DNA of 64,000 bases from Kiritimatiellales bacterium (GTDB taxonomy: Bacteria; Verrucomicrobiota; Kiritimatiellia; Kiritimatiellales; Pontiellaceae). This document shows, piece by piece, positions 63,999-64,000 of this stretch (positions are counted from its first letter, which is position 1; each line of letters begins with the position of its first letter). A program made the translations under genes and the position numbers. The notes beneath the pieces were generated by a model. The model did not search any database. It had not been told where the DNA came from and worked only from the letters and a program-made list of their open reading frames with translations. The stretch is from the NCBI GenBank assembly GCA_003246265.1, contig QKAU01000007.1, positions 51,461 to 115,460 on the forward strand, written 5' to 3'.

Positions 63999-64000
63999 GG

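Larger units (their letters stand above)
50806..64000. mobile_element. Integrative element, left end within window (ICE/plasmid-like)
   Basis: The evidence is the tRNA-Arg 3'-half as attL, a tyrosine recombinase 186 bases inside, an abrupt fall in GC content, and a set of plasmid/ICE-type genes (ArdC, small hypothetical genes, a DnaN-like protein, XRE regulators, the 63306 family). No relaxase, type IV secretion or replication protein is visible in this part. It could be an ICE, an integrated plasmid or a cryptic element; the right end is outside the window. Confidence 0.8.

Overview
The window looks like a GC-rich bacterial chromosome carrying one integrated mobile element. The best guess for the host is a marine member of the PVC group, probably Kiritimatiellota or Verrucomicrobiota. 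Three things support this: a GH86-like agarase/porphyranase with a verrucomicrobial-style C-terminal tail, an SHD1-like domain fused to a C39-like peptidase, and the UPF0210/ACT and NfeD/FloA gene sets. This is inference from family content; there is no rRNA in the window.

1-4460: AT-richer surface-glycan genes (a truncated GT4 glycosyltransferase, two class I methyltransferases, a GT-A-like transferase and an FkbM methyltransferase). 4494-12725: a GC-rich run on the minus strand, closely spaced, reading GtrA, GT4, a GT-C membrane transferase, a YfhO-like membrane protein, and a GT2-flippase fusion. Together these look like a polyprenyl-phosphate-sugar and surface-glycan assembly pathway. 12878-25127: FkbM-like methyltransferase, hemolysin III, PrsW-like protease, MsrA, M28 peptidase, the UPF0210/ACT pair, a degenerate zincin next to a LIM/DA1-like metallopeptidase, a VanZ protein, and cytochrome bd oxidase (cydAB). 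25284-41945: NAD kinase, phosphoglucomutase, GH2 glycosidase, Bax-inhibitor protein, an acetate transporter paired with a porin, TatD, a phospholipase D lipoprotein, the GH86-like enzyme, the C39-like peptidase and enolase with a lysine-rich tail. 42075-50732: ftsB-thiD, an NfeD/bactofilin-like/FloA operon, an inositol-phosphatase-family protein, a methyltransferase, endonuclease III, a PEBP protein, tRNA-Ser(CGA) and a hypothetical membrane protein.

50806 to the right edge: an integrative element, AT-richer than the host. Its left junction is a 3'-half fragment of tRNA-Arg(ACG), followed by a tyrosine recombinase. The intact tRNA and the other end should lie beyond the window. The element carries plasmid/ICE-type genes: an ArdC antirestriction protein, a short protein with a DnaN-like segment, XRE regulators with clear palindromic operators, an A-type iron-sulfur carrier and many small unknowns.

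The most unusual point is 52665-52857. A promoter, a ribosome binding site and a 17-codon leader peptide run into a 14-bp inverted repeat whose right arm covers the start of the next gene. This looks like a translational attenuator. A cluster of TGTGCA repeats at 62273-62496 is a second candidate control region.
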